A stretch of 64,000 nucleotides of DNA from Mya arenaria. Lineage: Eukaryota > Mollusca > Bivalvia > Myida > Myidae. Positions 49,311 to 60,647 of the stretch are shown here, piece by piece (within the stretch, counting starts at the first letter, position 1; every line of letters begins with the position of its first letter). The notes under the pieces are model-generated. The model was not told where the DNA came from. It worked only from the letters and a program-made list of their open reading frames with translations, and did no database searches. The stretch spans positions 56,573,589 to 56,637,588 of the forward strand of contig NC_069124.1 of the NCBI RefSeq assembly GCF_026914265.1, in the 5' to 3' direction. A program made the translations under genes and the position numbers.

Positions 49311-52250
49311 CGCTGTGCTTGACAATGACAGGTGTAATGTGAAACTCCTGATCGAGAAATATAGGATTGTTGACCACCTCTATGTGTAATATAAACCTTG
49401 GAACGCGTGCCATATTATCGGAATGAGAGATCAGGATGAAAACAGCGGACACAAACTGGAATATTTCACAAGATACAAGATACAATAATCTTTACTTTAA
49501 GTCTGATATGTGCTTACAAGAAACATTAGCTCAATGAGCTATTTTCCGACATGAATAATGCATAACATATCAAAACACAACAATAGTGACCAAGAAATAA
49601 AAGCAAATAGTTTTAAATAGATACATTGGAGCAATTATTTACCAAAAAACGTTTCTTAATAGATTCATGCATAAAAACACAAAAAGTAAGATAGATTAGA
49701 GCACTGTATACAGTGAAAACATCTACTAGTTCTTCCGACCACATGCGCACGGTTCCTCCTTTTGACATACCATTGTAAATTGGTTAGTTCTTTCAAGAGT
49801 ATCTATACAGGATCATTTCACACATGTACATGGGTATTACAACATGGTTCAGTGATATGTCGTTGGTAAAAATGTTATAATTAATTTTGCTTGCTAAAAA
49901 ATGCTAGAAAGTATTGCTTAGAGGAAGTACTTAATTTATAATGAACTTTAAATACTACGAGATTTTGCTGATATTATTAGAAACAGTGGCGTACAAAGGC
50001 ATTGTTGCTCCGATGATTGGGTCAATCCCTACCTTCAGGTTACTATCCAAATCTTTGCCCAGTCACCGTCTTGATATAATCAGCAACTATCTCTGTGTAA
50101 GAATGTTAACTGAAAATGCCAAATCGTAACACCTTATCAAATACTTGCCGAAAAGAAACACAGTTAGTTGCATATGTTTGACAAATGTTAATGAGATAAA
50201 CATGTGAAACAATGATAAATATATATTATCCCTTGTTATTTAATATGATTATTTTTTATTCATATTCAAAATGCCCGCTGAAATCTTTTCTGGTATTTGA
50301 ATGCCACATCGTATCCAGTTGGTGTAGGTAATCCCACTGAAAACAAAAACTCCTTTTCCATGGAGGCAACTGATAAAATATATTTAGTGAATATTATTTA
50401 TAATTCTTACTTTCTTCTCATTTTAAGGTATGAAATGCTTTTTGCACGTTTTGCATTTACTAGAGGGACCTGTACAGGTGCGAATCAAATACTCAATTCC
50501 ATGTAGTTTTAGAGCAGCTCATATTCTTTTGGAGGCTGTTCCATACCTGACTGGCCTCAAATCGGAAAGAGTTCTTTCCATATGTTGTTGTCCTTACTGT
50601 TGGCATATCTACATAGTTTACATATTTGAGAATAAAACTACATGTCTTAAAGCTTCAAGAATGTGAACTTAGTCTGGTCACATACCGTACAGACGTTTGT
50701 AAGTTTCAGCATCTTAACCTGCTCAGATGTAATGTTGGCAAACAAACTATATGAAGCAGATGTTTTGTAAGTTGAGGTGTAATCATTAAAAACATTTGTA
50801 AAGCTCTGTTTTAAATCTTTTTTTACTTTCTCTGTGTTGGTATTGCTACGAAATGCCAGACATCAGGACAGTAGTTTAAATTGGATCTGGTAAAATATTT
50901 AAAGATAATAAGATTATTATTGGTTGTTAAAAATTTGCTTAGCCTTCAAAGGATAGTCACTGGCTTAGCTGATTGTTTGTACATTTAAGGAACCTGGGCA
51001 TCAACGCTTGATAAACTATCTACCTCAGCTCCTAAAAGTTTAACATGCTCTTCACAAATAATAGTGTGATTACGTAAATTGTTTTATTTCTTTTACGTTT
51101 TGAGCCAACTATAATTGCGTGAACTTTGTCAGGGTTAGCCTGCATTTGATTGGAAGTAAACCGTTTTATCAAAATATAATTTTCTCTGTTTATCACACAC
51201 ATAAACAGTATCAATAATAATAAATGGCTGCCTTATTGATGAAGTATAAGATGTCATTGAGAAAGACATGATGCCGTGGTATCAATCCTTCATGCACGCC
51301 TTTCAAAATGGATGCCCACTCACTGGTAGTTTGACCAAGTTTGACCTGTTGCTTTCTGTTTTTGGACTAGGGCACTTGCGGCCTAGTTCATAGCCATAAC
51401 CGCGCTATCTGCATTTTCAAGCCGCATCTGGTTAAGATAGCCGTGCATAAGTTAACATGCTGGAGCTGACAAACCATATGCATTAAGCTTGTCTTAGATG
51501 AGATGAGATCATGGCCACCAGCTTTTGATCAGAAACCAAATTTCTTATATTGTCTTTGAGTATTATTGGATTATCCAATTTATTTGTAGGTTTCTGTGAG
51601 AGAAAAGGCTTAATTATCTTTAGATTTGGGTATTTCACACCACAGTTCTTTGAAATAAACAGCTACAGATTTTCTTTTGAGCTTGATTTTAATATTTCTG
51701 AACTAGCTTTACCAGTTGGTAGTGTTTTGATTTCTGTTATAGGTGTTTTTTGCTTGACGGGGCTTGTAAATAGGGTAAAGGTACCTAGAGTTCATGTAAG
51801 GGGGTGTATTTATTTTTGGGGTTTTCAGTTTGAATGGGGCATGCTCGTAAATGCCTTGCTTTAATATATGTTCTTTGGCCCAATACATATCATCCATGTC
51901 CTCAAAGATATTGACGAGATGGAACGGTGCTTTGGGAAAATGTTTATTAAAATAGTCGTTGTCAATTGTATTTGTATGACATTTCTTTTCATAAATGGCT
52001 CACATTGTTATCTATACTAGTTGATATGAGGCTGTGACAGTCGTTTAGGCCGCTTCACCATAAACAAAGAACTTCTCGAGAACAGAACATTAAACTTTAC
52101 TCACTGTTGTTACAGCGCATTCAAAACGTTTGCCGCTTTTCGTCTCAACCGACATGTAAATGAACTCGATGTTAGGTCTACTGTAAAAGAAGTTGTACGA
52201 GAACACATTTGGAATAACTGTAATGTCAGCTATTCTTGGAAGAGCTCGTC
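49311..52250 (-). CDS. Two candidate exons of an unrecognised minus-strand gene
   Basis: Exon A is 52250-52105 (acceptor TTGTTAG, donor ACA/GTGAGT). Its frame contains ALPRIADITVIPNVFSYN and GKRFECAVTT. Exon B is 49455-49311 (acceptor AATATTCCAG, donor GCG/GTAAAT). It contains FVSAVFILISHSDN, PRFILHIEVVNNPIF and EFHITPVIVKHSG. Exon A ends and exon B starts in phase 0, so they can join cleanly. The beta-rich, extracellular-looking sequence is not assigned to a family. A LINE lies in the intron. A further open segment near 52300-52370 (TTCPAGVTYTQVDHF) does not agree in phase. The gene may continue left across the 22-bp array. Confidence 0.35.
50430..52040 (-). pseudogene. LINE remnant (endonuclease-RT linker, RT and C-terminus)
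   Basis: Reading down the minus strand gives FEDMDDMYWAKEHILKQG and YEHAPFKLKTP (linker), DKLNAYGLSAPAC, VKLGQTTSEWASILKGV, FLNDILYFINKAAIY (RT palm), QMQANPDKVHAIIVGSK, VKLLGAEVDSL, RSNLNYCPDVWHF and CKTCKKHF. This order is typical of CR1/L2/Jockey-type non-LTR elements. Many stops and frame changes are present and the YADD box is not visible. The endonuclease is missing, so it is 5' truncated and dead. It sits between the two candidate exons at 52250 and 49455. Confidence 0.8.
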
Positions 52251-55200
52251 CTAACAACCAACTGATCCCCATTGGCAAAATGGTACGCTGACAACACGCT
52301 ACCTACCTTCACTGACGCTGACATAAAATGATCCACCTGTGTATATGTGACACCTGCTGGACACGTAGTTTTAGCTGTTAGCTAACATGCACAATCCCGC
52401 AGGTTGACAATGACTTCGGTAGATCTATTTCATCAGTAAGTGTGGGCAAATGGAAATACATTATTGTTGTCATATAATTGCAGTTGGTATGTATGAACAG
52501 ACTTTTTGTTTGGGGAGGCTTTAAAAACGAATTTAATTTTATAAGTACATAATGATTTGTGATCTGGGACGGGAATGGTATATGAGTCCTTGTATCATCG
52601 AAATAGAAATATGCTAGACATATCGTCTTAATAATACACATTAAAGTAAAAAGAAAAGGTCCTCGACATGACTATTCCCTTGATCAATCCGTGGTTTGAA
52701 AGTCAGTTCGAAAAACTTGCGATGTGTGTTTGATATTCCATTGAATTGGCAATAGGTGCCTTACAGCAGATATCACTCAAGCGAAATAACTCCTCCCTTC
52801 AACCGAAGAATACTTTCGACAACTGATGTCCCTTCTTATGCAGATCAAAACAACACGCGTGCATTTATAAGCATTACACGGGTTTGAAAGATACCTACTT
52901 GTGAAAAACTATATTTGAAAAAAAAATCATAAACTACCAGCTATATTTACTCAAGTGAAAGAAACACGGCCATTAAAAAACTGTAACGTATATCCTTTTA
53001 ATGCAATCATACATATGACAACAACATAATGTTATATTAGGATGACTTCGATCCTGTCATTGGTCCATCGAGTTTCATTGTGTTAAAATGAATGTTGCGG
53101 GGTTATCTGTAAGTAAATCTGACCTAACTTTGGCCACTTAACGACCTATAACGTCGTTTTGATTAGCTTCTTAATTGCATTGGCACTCAGAAGTTTTTAA
53201 TGTTGCAACGCTCAAACCTCACAGTGTTCTTATAATAATGATCTTCCGATATTATACTCTACTTCCCTCTGATAAAATACGAAGAAATAAAATACAAGTT
53301 AGATGTATTTTTCTTCGGCATAGGTTCATTACATTATTAAAAAGTATTAACAATCAAAAGTAGAGAGATAGATTGAGTTACCAAACATGTCGTGATATAA
53401 TACATTGTTCATTAAATACGGGATGACTACGAAATGTATTTTCATAGACAACACACTATCGTAAATCCAAAAGCAAGGGGGAACTTATAATGGGACCCAT
53501 GAAAGGAAATTGACTGGAAAAGTTCACGAGATTTGCCGATATATGGTGACAACAGTAAAGAATTTCTTAAGCTTTTCATTAACCCGGGAATATCCGCCTT
53601 TTAATAAAACCAAACAGTTCTACCGTATGATTGGACAGTGTCTGATTATGGTGCGACGAGCACTAAATTAACTTTACTGGCGGTCTCGCTTATCAGGACT
53701 AATCAAATCCAAACATAGAGGAGTTCTTAGTCCGAGTCAGGCCGTAAGCTGGCCAATTTATATTCTTTGTAGAAATGTCCTAAAATACAATTACCTTATA
53801 GATCTGCAATCAGAATGAGTACTTTTCTGAGTATTTTCCACCAGTGAAGAACATATCCTTCCCGTTCGTGTATACTTAACATCAAGATATGTCTAATGAA
53901 GTACAGAAAAACATACAATCTGGACTCAAGTCTATTCAAACCCTTTAATACCACTATTTTCGACATTCAAAAGTATTATACATTATTGTTTTTTTTATAA
54001 AATGTTGACTTCGCAACTGATAATTGACGCACAATATCTTATTCAGATTCTAAGTTTCAAAGCATATTATCATTCATTTTGTTTTACATTTTAAGAAATT
54101 CCAATCAGTAGATTTGATTAAACAACCATCGTTAACCCATTGGGACGTAACAAGTTAATTAATTAAATTACGCAAGGACGGCACTGAGTACGTTGTAAAA
54201 ACAATGCATAAACACTTATATGTTACAGCCAAATGTAACATGTCATTCAAGAAGAATAAAAGATACATGCGTTTTATACGAATTCATAATTTAGATAGGG
54301 GAATAGACATTTCCTGTATAAACACTGGCGTTGAAACGTTGAAACATGTTCTATTCTTTGTCCAACCATACAACATGTGTTTATCAATATTTAGACGAAC
54401 ATACTCGTTTGAAACATAATTCGTGCTGCAAAATTTGCAGACATCAAAATACGAAAAGTTGTATCATAAGTAAGATTATGAGAGGAAATGAACATGCAAC
54501 ATCATTATCTTTATGTAATTGATTAATTTGTAATTTGTTAACAAAAAAGCATAATCCTGCGTAGGGGTAATTTCCATAACTTTTCAAATATCACACAAGG
54601 GTGTCGTAAAAAATCGGAAAGTAACAGGGGTTTTTAAATAATTTATTTCAATTCAGAACGTTGCATTCTGTTTTTACCATTTGATTTTTTTTCGAGATGA
54701 ATAATATTTAAACGTTATCATTGTCTAATATTACAAATCGAGGGAATTTTTAGTAAAATAAAATGCTGTGTGTTCCGTAAAATGTTGGTTTTCTTGAAAT
54801 TCGTTTATATTGTGCACTGCAATCCATCGTAAAAATAATTTTCAACATAATGTTTTCATAAATCGCTATCATAAATGTTAAAATAGGAGTTGCTTGCGAT
54901 ACCGTGAAAATTCACTATGTTTCAGTATGTTGTTATTTTGTGATCAGGCCTTAGTTGCCTGTAATTTGAATATATCTGAAAAATATATAATATATATATC
55001 ATTGTCGTGTGACCATTTGTAGACGAGTTTCCGTTCATGACTATGAACAAACTATTTAACTTCTACTTTGTCAAACCTGGCCACAGTTAAAATAGTCAAA
55101 TCAAAGTGTACATTCAGTAAAGATGTCATTTCGTTATTTCTCTTACTGAATGATTAGTTTCTAGTACATATAAAATATAATTGTTTTCATTGATTATATT

Positions 55201-55860
55201 TGGTTTTGGACATCACAATTGCTTTTCATGTAGGGAACAACTCTATAAATAGTTATCCTCGTCTAGCACGAGTAATGTGTACACGAGGGGAAAACCGGGT
55301 CGTTTCCCTGTTGTTGAAGCTCTGCCATTTTAAAAGACAGCGTGTATCGATCATGGCTACGAACAAAAAGTTTCTGGTGAAAATTACTGGACAGGTTCTC
55401 AATTAAACCTGATTTGAATTGCCATCTCCGTCTTGAAAGTACATGTAGAACATTGCCTAGCAAATGCAGTTCATGTGCTTAAATGTTCGAAAGAAGATGC
55501 TAGAGGACCACACGGGAAACTACACAGTAACCCAGCCCACCATGGAATACCCATCAATACTCTGTAAATATAGAGCTCGTACATTTTCCCGTAAAACGCT
55601 AAAATGAACTCTAACTTAATTGGTGTTCGCTCTTATTTAACTCCTTTGTTCCACCCTCTATGTGATATTTGGGCGCAGAAGTTAAATCGCCCAGGCGTTA
55701 CAGCTAAATTTAATCAGTAAATGAGTGTCGCGTCAATGTAAATTGTCGTCGAATATTTCATAAAGCAAATAGAATAATTTTTTGTTTGCATAAAAGGGAA
55801 ACGCACCGTAGGATGAACGTTGAGGGTACATTTCGTTAAAATTGGAGATATTTTGATAGC
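52251..55860. other. Mostly featureless AT-rich sequence
   Basis: No supported gene was found. A possible start (MATNKKFLVKITGQ at 55354) with a weak donor is noted but not called. The frame at 54204-54419 has no family signature. Confidence 0.35.
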
Positions 55861-55930
55861 TATTATTACCTGTGAAAAAACGCTCGACTTTTCACACGTA
55901 TCGAATATCAAAACCATATATTTCATTCCG
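55860..55930 (+). repeat. Relic of the tRNA-array spacer
   Basis: TGTGAAAAAACGCTCGACTTTTC and ATATCAAAACCATATA follow the same order as the spacer upstream of the tRNA-Ala genes (GAAAAACGCTCGACTTTTC, ATTAAAACCATATA near 58079-58129). No tRNA follows. This suggests an old displaced piece of the array unit. Confidence 0.45.
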
Positions 55931-56060
55931 GTTAGAAATGATAAAGTTGCCCAAGAAATGAAAGATATTCAATCAGACCGTGAAGATCTTTGGATCAAAA
56001 TATAAACCCCATGAGCATGACCAGCATAGTTGGGATTAATTCGCACTTTAACTTGCCCAA

Positions 56061-57852
56061 GAAAGATGGATTGGGACCACCAGTGTCCCTCCACTGACTG
56101 CAAACATCCCTCATACTTCTAACAAATCATCGAAACACTTAATGACTTCCACTATACTCAATCAGTCAATCTACCAACTCGTGAATCTAATATTCTTGAT
56201 ATTTTCCTTACAACAAATACCACTCTTGCCCAAAGAGTCAATATTTTTCCTGACATAAGCCTTAACTATTGAGCACCATAAATAATCTTCCCAACTCAAA
56301 AGACTTGCTTAAAAGAGAGAAAGAGTTTACCGAAAACATTGTTATTTCGGGAAGCCTTAATAGAAAGAGGTTTCTTGATCTAAAACGTCTACTTAAGAAA
56401 TCCATCAAACTATCCTACCAATGTTATCTTGAAGACATTTTCAATAATGCTTCCAATGATCATACCTCCAAACGTAACACGAAAAAAGCTATTAAAGCTT
56501 CTTAAGCATTCCAAACAGGATTCAGCCTCTGTTGCTCCCTTACGTACATATAATTTTGTCCTCCAAGCCGATATAGCAAAAGCAACCAAGGGGATTGAGA
56601 AACTTCTTTCTCCCACCTCAGATAAGTAGATCCAATAATTTAACCATGCTTGAAATTCTTATCTTGCCCACGGGCGAAGATAAAATGCTCGTATGGAACT
56701 CCTTTTTTAATGGTCATCACATCGAAGTTACCTCCCTTGTTGAAGACAGTCGTCTGTAGCATCATAGAAACCTTGTCTTGTGGCAATATTTAGAATGCTA
56801 ATTAACTATTTCTCACTTCAAATGTCACAATAAAAAAGTATTCACGCATCTTTCATGAAATAATGCTCCACTCTCATCAGTACTATTTAAAGACCTTTTT
56901 GACTATTAACATAATCTGAATCAATGCGCGCATATCCATGACAACCACGAGTTATCAAATATCCATACGCATTATTTTCACTACGCACAAAAGAGTTCCG
57001 GCAAAAAATACATTTTTACTTAATTTTGTTTAACTGAGGTGGGAGAAAAAGCATCTACCATAGCCGCTCGTATAAGATAGGTTCATCCCGACCCTCGCGC
57101 AGGGTGTTTTGCGGAAACTCGGTAAACCTCGTTTCCCGAAAACACCCTACGCTCGGTCGGAATTAACCTATCTTACACTCTCGGCCATGGAAGATACTTA
57201 TACTCAAACTTAATTCCTAACAAAGCTTCAGGCCCAGATCAGATAAAGCCTATCATCATGAGAACCTTTTCGACTTCACTTTCACCCATTCTGAAACATC
57301 TCTTCCAGAAGTACATTGACATTGGATCTCTACAGGCCCATTTCTCTTTCAATCATGTATTTTGTGCAAACAATATAACATATAATCGCATCCTCTATTT
57401 CAAAACACCTTACTTAGATCAATGCCTTTTATGAACTCCAACATTCCCTTCTGGGAAAAGCGCTCTTGTGTATCCCAGCTCCTTATGCTGGTTGATGATC
57501 TTGTCAAATCCCTCCATAACAAAAAGCAAAATGATCTAAGCAAGGCTTTCGACAAAGTCAGTCATGGGAAACTTTCCCTCAAACTTCATGGCAATGGCAT
57601 CAAAGGCCCTGTCGTAAAATGGATCAAAAGGTTTCTCGATAGCTAATGTAAGACTGTTTGTTGAAAACGAGTCTTTGTCAGAAATTCTGCAGAAAGCTCT
57701 TTATATACTTGAACATTGGAGGCATGAATGGGACATGGAATTTGTCCCATCTCAATGCAAAATCTTTCACATAACACAGTTCACTCTTCACCATTGCTTA
57801 CTAGAATAGGTATCTTCAGAAAAATATCTGGGTGCTGATCTTTCTTCAGATA
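56061..57852 (+). pseudogene. LINE remnant with insertions, cut off at a tRNA-Val fragment
   Basis: Plus-strand blocks in order are: endonuclease end (NLPTRESNILDIFLTTNT), linker (RKRFLDLKRLLKKSIKLSYQ), LIPNKASGPDQIKPIIMRT, the RT block NDLSKAFDKVSHGKLSLKLH with GIKGPVVKWIKRFLDS, then LYILEHWRHEWDMEFVPSQC and SEKYLGADLSSDISW. This is a CR1/Jockey-type element with several stops. Foreign sequence interrupts it at about 56640-57205. The frame ends abruptly at about 57852, where the 3' half of a tRNA-Val gene begins. Confidence 0.82.
57035..57205. mobile_element. Palindromic fold-back element within the LINE
   Basis: The left arm TATAAGATAGGTTCATCCCG continues through AGGGTGTTTTGCGGAAACTC. It is matched by the reverse complement of GTTTCCCGAAAACACCCTAC and GGTCGGAATTAACCTATCTTA. 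Arms are about 65 bp with a very short loop. CTGAGGTGGGAG beside the left arm also faces CTCCCACCTCAG at 56612, making a wider inverted pair. The interval 56640-57034 is further inserted sequence and includes the small palindrome TATCTTGCCCACGGGCGAAG. Confidence 0.75.
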
Positions 57853-57881
57853 TATCGTGGGTTCGAGCCCCAGTGGAACAA
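57853..57881 (+). pseudogene. 3' fragment of a tRNA-Val gene
   Basis: GGGTTCGAGCCCCAGTGGAA with CAA corresponds to the T arm and acceptor of the tRNA-Val genes at 58741 and 59798. The 5' half is replaced by LINE sequence. The downstream spacer matches that of the intact Val genes. Confidence 0.75.
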
Positions 57882-58177
57882 TTCTTTATTTTACTTATTT
57901 CTTTGTCTGATCAAGCTAGTCAGTGATTTAGAAATTATAATAAGATCAAGTGAAATGTTTGCGGTCAATATGTCAAACCAGTCAGTGTATGTTTACTTTA
58001 GGGTGTCGATCTTTTTACAACATATTTACAAAGTCCAATCAGAAGCGAGACGGAGCAAAAATCAGATTTAAATTTGAAGAAAAACGCTCGACTTTTCTTA
58101 CTTATTGCATTATTAAAACCATATATAAAACTCGTTGAAAAATATTTCTGATGCTTGTTTTGGAATCAAAGTATATG

Positions 58178-58249
58178 GGGGATGTGGCTCAGTGGTAGAG
58201 CGTTCGCTTTGCATGTGAAAGGCCCCGAATTCGATCCCCGGCATCTCCA
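58178..58249 (+). tRNA. tRNA-Ala (TGC), T arm damaged
   Basis: The acceptor GGGGATG/CATCTCC keeps the alanine identity pair G3:U70. The anticodon is TGC. The T stem reads CCGAA/CCCGG where the sister genes have CCGGG/CCCGG, so two pairs are lost and the B box becomes AATTCGATCC. It is likely inactive or weak. Confidence 0.7.
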
Positions 58250-58602
58250 TATAATTCTATTTAATATAAATTGCTCTAATTATGTATTTACTTCATCAGA
58301 AAAGGGCCAAGTCATCGGTTCTTTGATTAACCAAGCGAGTCAGTGATTAAGAAAATTATAATCAGATCGAGTAAAATGTTTGCAGTTAATATGTCAAACT
58401 AGTCAGTGTATGTTAACATTACGGTGCCTATCTTTTTACAACATATTTTGGAAAGTCCAATCCGAAGCGGGACGGGGCAAAAATCAGACTTAACTGTGAA
58501 GAAAAACGCTCGACTTTTCTTACTCTTCGCATTATTTAAACCATATAAAAAATAACTCGTTGAAAAATATTTCTGATGCTGGTTTAGGAATCAAAGTATA
58601 TG

Positions 58603-58674
58603 GGGGATGTGGCTCAGTGGTAGAGCGTTCGCTTTGCATGTGAAAGGCCCCGGGTTCGATCCCCGGCATCTCCA
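58603..58674 (+). tRNA. tRNA-Ala (TGC)
   Basis: A full 72-nt cloverleaf: acceptor GGGGATG/CATCTCC with G3:U70, A box TGGCTCAGTGG, anticodon TGC, B box GGTTCGATCCC, discriminator A. A TTTT tract follows within ten bases as a pol III stop. The best-preserved Ala copy. Confidence 0.95.
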
Positions 58675-58740
58675 TATAATTTTATTTGATTAACATCGTT
58701 TGCTTTAATTATATATAAAAGCATAAAAGACCAAGTCATC

Positions 58741-58813
58741 GGTTCCGTAGTGTAGTGGTTATCACGCTCGCTTCACACGCGAGAGGTCCTGGGTTCGAGC
58801 CCCAGCGGAACCA
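58741..58813 (+). tRNA. tRNA-Val (CAC)
   Basis: A full 73-nt cloverleaf: acceptor GGTTCCG/CGGAACC, anticodon stem CTCGC/GCGAG with anticodon CAC, B box GGTTCGAGCCC, discriminator A, and a TTTT soon after. It lies 67 bases downstream of the intact tRNA-Ala. Confidence 0.95.
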
Positions 58814-59127
58814 TTCTTCTTCATTTTCCTTATTTCTTTGCTTTAATAATCAAGCGAGACAATGATCAAGAAAAATATAATAAGATCGAGTAAAATGTAT
58901 GCGGCCAATGTGTCAAACCAGTCAGTGTATGTCTATTCGTGGATGTCGTCTGTCGATCTTCTTACAACATATTTAAAAATGCAATCAGGAGCTTGACGGA
59001 GCAAAAATCAGATTTAAATGTGAAGAAAAACGCTCTACTTTTCTTATTCTTCGCATTATTAAAACCATAAATAAAATTAACTCGTTAAAATATGTTTGTG
59101 ATGCTTGTTTTGTTATAAAATTATAAG

Positions 59128-59199
59128 GGGGATGTTGCTCAGTGGTAGAGCGTTCGCTTTGCATGTGAAAGGCCCCGGGTTCGATCCCCGGCATCTCCA
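59128..59199 (+). tRNA. tRNA-Ala (TGC), A-box variant
   Basis: Same as the gene at 58603 except that the A-box region reads TTGCTCAGTGG (position 9 is T). The acceptor, anticodon TGC and T arm are intact, so it may be functional. The reversed copy at 60575 shares this change, pointing to a common origin. Confidence 0.85.
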
Positions 59200-59656
59200 T
59201 ATAATTTTATTTAATTAACATTGTTTGCTTAACTTATATATTAACTTCATCCGATAAGGATCATCATTTTACTTTTGTTTTACCTAATCAAGCGATTAGC
59301 GATTGAGGGATTTAGAATATTATCAAAAATAAATTAAATTGTTTCAGGTGAATGTTTTAAACCAATAACTTTGCGTTCTTAGAGACCGATTTTTAACAAT
59401 TTATTTATAAATTCCTTTCCGAAAGGAAGTGCTCTGAAGTGCTGATTGAGTAGTAAGCCATAAGACTGTTATACAAAACTGATATCGGACCCGTGACTGG
59501 TTTGTGGGTCACTCGCATAATTATATGTATCAAGAAGATCAGGTTTATCTGTTAAAAAGCGCTCTGCATATGTCACGTACCGCAATATTAAAACCATATG
59601 TGAAATTAACACGTTTAAGTTTATTTGAAAATTTGGTATCGCTAGTAAAGTATTTG

Positions 59657-59728
59657 CGGGATGTGGCTCAGTGATAAAGCGTACGCTTTGCATGTGAAAG
59701 GCCCCGGGTTCGATCCCCGGCATGTCCA
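59657..59728 (+). pseudogene. tRNA-Ala pseudogene
   Basis: The T arm and anticodon TGC match the intact Ala genes. The first acceptor base is C and a G faces G in the stem (CGGGATG/CATGTCC). The D arm reads GTGATAAAGC for GTGGTAGAGC. At least two acceptor pairs fail. Confidence 0.75.
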
Positions 59729-59797
59729 TATAATTTTATATGATTAGCACCGCTTGCCTTATAAGTATGAGTAGCTTAAACATATTTGGACCATGTC

Positions 59798-59870
59798 GGT
59801 TCCGTAGTGTAGTGGTTATCACGCTCGCTTCACACGCGAGAGGTCCTGGGTTCGAGCCCCAGCGGAACCA
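59798..59870 (+). tRNA. tRNA-Val (CAC)
   Basis: Identical over the tRNA body to the gene at 58741: acceptor, anticodon CAC and B box all intact. Confidence 0.95.
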
Positions 59871-60090
59871 AGCTTATTTTTACTAAAGTTTTTGTCCTTA
59901 TCTAGCGATCGACTGTCTAAGTGGTTACGAATGTTACAAGAGATCGAGTAAATGTTTGCGGTCTTTTCACAACACATTTACAGATTGAGTAGTAGAATAT
60001 TACGTGACATCAGAATCACGGCATATTTGTGGCAATATGGAGATTTAATGTCTACGTTAATGGCAAAATAAAGCAAACATGCAATTAAAA

Positions 60091-60145
60091 TGGGGACTGA
60101 ATCCGGGGCCGTTCACAAGCAAAGCAAACGCTCTACCACTGATAA
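60091..60145 (-). pseudogene. tRNA-Ala pseudogene, reversed and truncated
   Basis: On the minus strand CAGTGGTAGAGCGTTTGCTT and GAACGGCCCCGGATTC correspond to the D arm, anticodon region and T arm of tRNA-Ala. The anticodon loop is altered and neither acceptor strand is present. Confidence 0.6.
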
Positions 60146-60574
60146 GAAAGGACGACAGAGCGTTCTATTATTAATCAACTATTACGTATTTGGCGAGATA
60201 CAGAAACAATTGCGGTACCAATACCAGACAATTTAAGACAATATATGCCAGAACTCGCTCAATATCGACCAAACTCGGCCAATATCCATTTTGCTTGGCT
60301 AATTAACTCGCCTAATATAGGATTTGAGAAATGGGCCATTTTCATTGGCTGTCGAAACTCGCCTAATATGAGAAATATGCCGGAAATTATTTTTAAAGGT
60401 AGCCATTTTGTTTTTCGTTTTCCGACTGTTTTTAAAAAAATGTGCTTCGTATAAACCCATTTGGGATACTTGAACCTATTGAATGATTGAACCAGCTTGT
60501 ACGGTTTGATATTGCAGTTGTATTTTACCCGTTTGTGGATTTTACGACTATTACGATTTTGTACACCGACAAAA

Positions 60575-60647
60575 TGGACGACGAAGGGATCGAACCCGGG
60601 GCCTTTCACATTACAAAGCGAACGCTCTTCGACTGAGCAACATTCCC
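60575..60647 (-). pseudogene. tRNA-Ala pseudogene, reversed
   Basis: The minus strand reads GGGAATGTTGCTCAGTCGAA, GAGCGTTCGCTTTGTAATG and GGCCCCGGGTTCGATCCC. The anticodon loop has an extra base and no TGC, and the acceptor and distal T stem no longer pair. The spacer to its right (to about 61020) is the reversed array spacer. Confidence 0.75.

Noticed and set aside
51550-51864. 104-codon plus-strand hydrophobic frame
   Set aside because: It is antisense to the LINE linker and RT sequence, which explains the open stretch.
55354-55396. Possible first exon MATNKKFLVKITGQ on the plus strand
   Set aside because: The donor (CAG/GTTCTC) is weak, no downstream exon was found and LINE sequence follows.
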